Shown piece after piece: positions 63,591 through 64,000 of a DNA stretch of 64,000 nt. The notes beneath the pieces are model-generated. The model ran no database searches and had not been told where the DNA came from. It was given only the letters and a program-made list of their open reading frames with translations. Within the stretch, counting starts at the first letter, position 1. Each line of letters opens with the position of its first letter. A program made the position numbers and the translations under genes. Source of the stretch: Kribbella antiqua (GTDB lineage: Bacteria; Actinomycetota; Actinomycetes; Propionibacteriales; Kribbellaceae); NCBI RefSeq assembly GCF_004345665.1, contig NZ_SLWR01000003.1, positions 248,001-312,000 on the forward strand. Reading direction: 5' to 3'.

Positions 63591-63628
63591 GGACGACAGG
63601 ATCCGTCGTTGTGGTGCGTTGACGCCAC

Positions 63629-64000
63629 TCAGTTTCGCGGCGGGAACCTGGAGGAGACCCAGTCGCGGACGCCGCCGAGGCCGTCGCCCATCTCGCGGAG
63701 AAGCTTGGCCAGCGGGTCCTGGGAGCGGTTGAACGCGTCGGTGTACGACTTGGCCGCGTTCTTCGCCTCCTGCGACATCGACGCGCTGCTGTCGTGCTGA
63801 CGCTTCGGGTAGGTCCCGGAAACGATGGCGGTGTAGTCGCCCTCGTCGACCCAACGCCGCAACTCATGCGCCCGAATGACGGCCAGCGGGTGGGTCTGGG
63901 CCTCGAGGAGCAGCAGTTTCAGCACGCTGTCGCGCAGGTCGCCCGCGCTCTCGTACTCCGTCCCCTGCGCCAGGAACGCGGTGGTGTCGAGCTCAGCGAG
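63629..64000 (-). CDS. M48-family metallopeptidase, C-terminal part
   Basis: Partial gene running off the window. The visible 123 C-terminal residues begin ELDTTAFLAQGTEYESAGDL and contain THPLAVIRAHELRRWVDEGDY, matching the C-terminal part of actinobacterial HtpX-type M48 proteases. The HEXXH site lies outside the window. Stop codon at the left edge. Confidence 0.72.
   Translation of the reverse strand, partial: LAELDTTAFLAQGTEYESAGDLRDSVLKLLLLEAQTHPLAVIRAHELRRWVDEGDYTAIVSGTYPKRQHDSSASMSQEAKNAAKSYTDAFNRSQDPLAKLLREMGDGLGGVRDWVSSRFPPRN

Noticed and set aside
1..64000. tRNA, rRNA, CRISPR, transposase or prophage genes
   Set aside because: No tRNA T-loop/CCA pattern, repeat-spacer array, integrase/transposase or phage structural motif could be found by reading both strands.

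Overview
The window is high-GC DNA from an actinomycete. Short translationally coupled operons, frequent GTG/TTG starts, a rex-hemACDB operon, an F420-type oxidoreductase and mycothiol-style PIG-L/cytochrome c system II genes all fit. Gene content and style suggest the Propionibacteriales (a Kribbella-like organism), but that is inference; no rRNA, tRNA, CRISPR array, phage or transposase gene was seen.

Layout. 103-7635 (+): an acyl-CoA ligase with a glutaredoxin-like gene, then rex (with a Rex operator upstream) translationally coupled to hemA, hemC, a CobA-HemD fusion and hemB, i.e. tetrapyrrole synthesis under NADH/NAD redox control. 54161-60434 (+): hemL, a histidine phosphatase, a TlpA-like lipoprotein, CcdA, ResB, CcsB and a DUF4229 protein, i.e. 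ALA formation plus cytochrome c maturation system II. In mycobacteria the same two blocks lie close together (hemA-C-D-B ... hemL-gpm-tlpA-ccdA-resB-ccsA), so the 46 kb between them (about 7636-54160) looks like accessory DNA inserted into, or grown inside, an old conserved locus.

The accessory part. 7636-13657: a gene-poor stretch with palindromes, two RibD/DHFR-like proteins (one at 13660-14184), an ECF sigma factor, a quinone-oxidoreductase/EthD pair, a decayed AraC regulator, and a three-gene cluster of unknown coiled-coil proteins. 14249-22321: an esterase-like hydrolase and a carbohydrate locus (exported lyase-like protein, two ABC permeases, binding lipoprotein, Gfo/Idh/MocA dehydrogenase, DUF6807/PmoA-type protein) whose divergent promoters carry two matching LacI-type operators. 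22393-28853: an intact histidine kinase beside a doubly deleted response regulator, an orphan VTC-domain protein, an APH-type kinase, a DUF2637 membrane protein with a C-terminal HTH, and a P450. 28967-36029: a NarL-type two-component system, CPBP protease, membrane protein, a TetR/SDR pair sharing two near-identical operators, and a serine hydrolase. 36052-42072: a large LuxR (LAL) regulator divergent from a five-gene oxidoreductase/OsmC/PIG-L/MaoC/VOC operon that ends in a strong terminator. 42093-53898: methyltransferase, nucleotidyltransferase, aldose epimerase, isochorismatase-type hydrolase, DJ-1/AraC regulator, 2H phosphoesterase-like protein, LLM oxidoreductase, a 1232-residue subtilase and a lytic transglycosylase.

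60435-64000: a palindromic repeat element also found at 48500, a TetR/DHA2 efflux pair with a clear operator and terminator, a GNAT acetyltransferase and the C-terminal end of an M48-type metallopeptidase that runs off the window.
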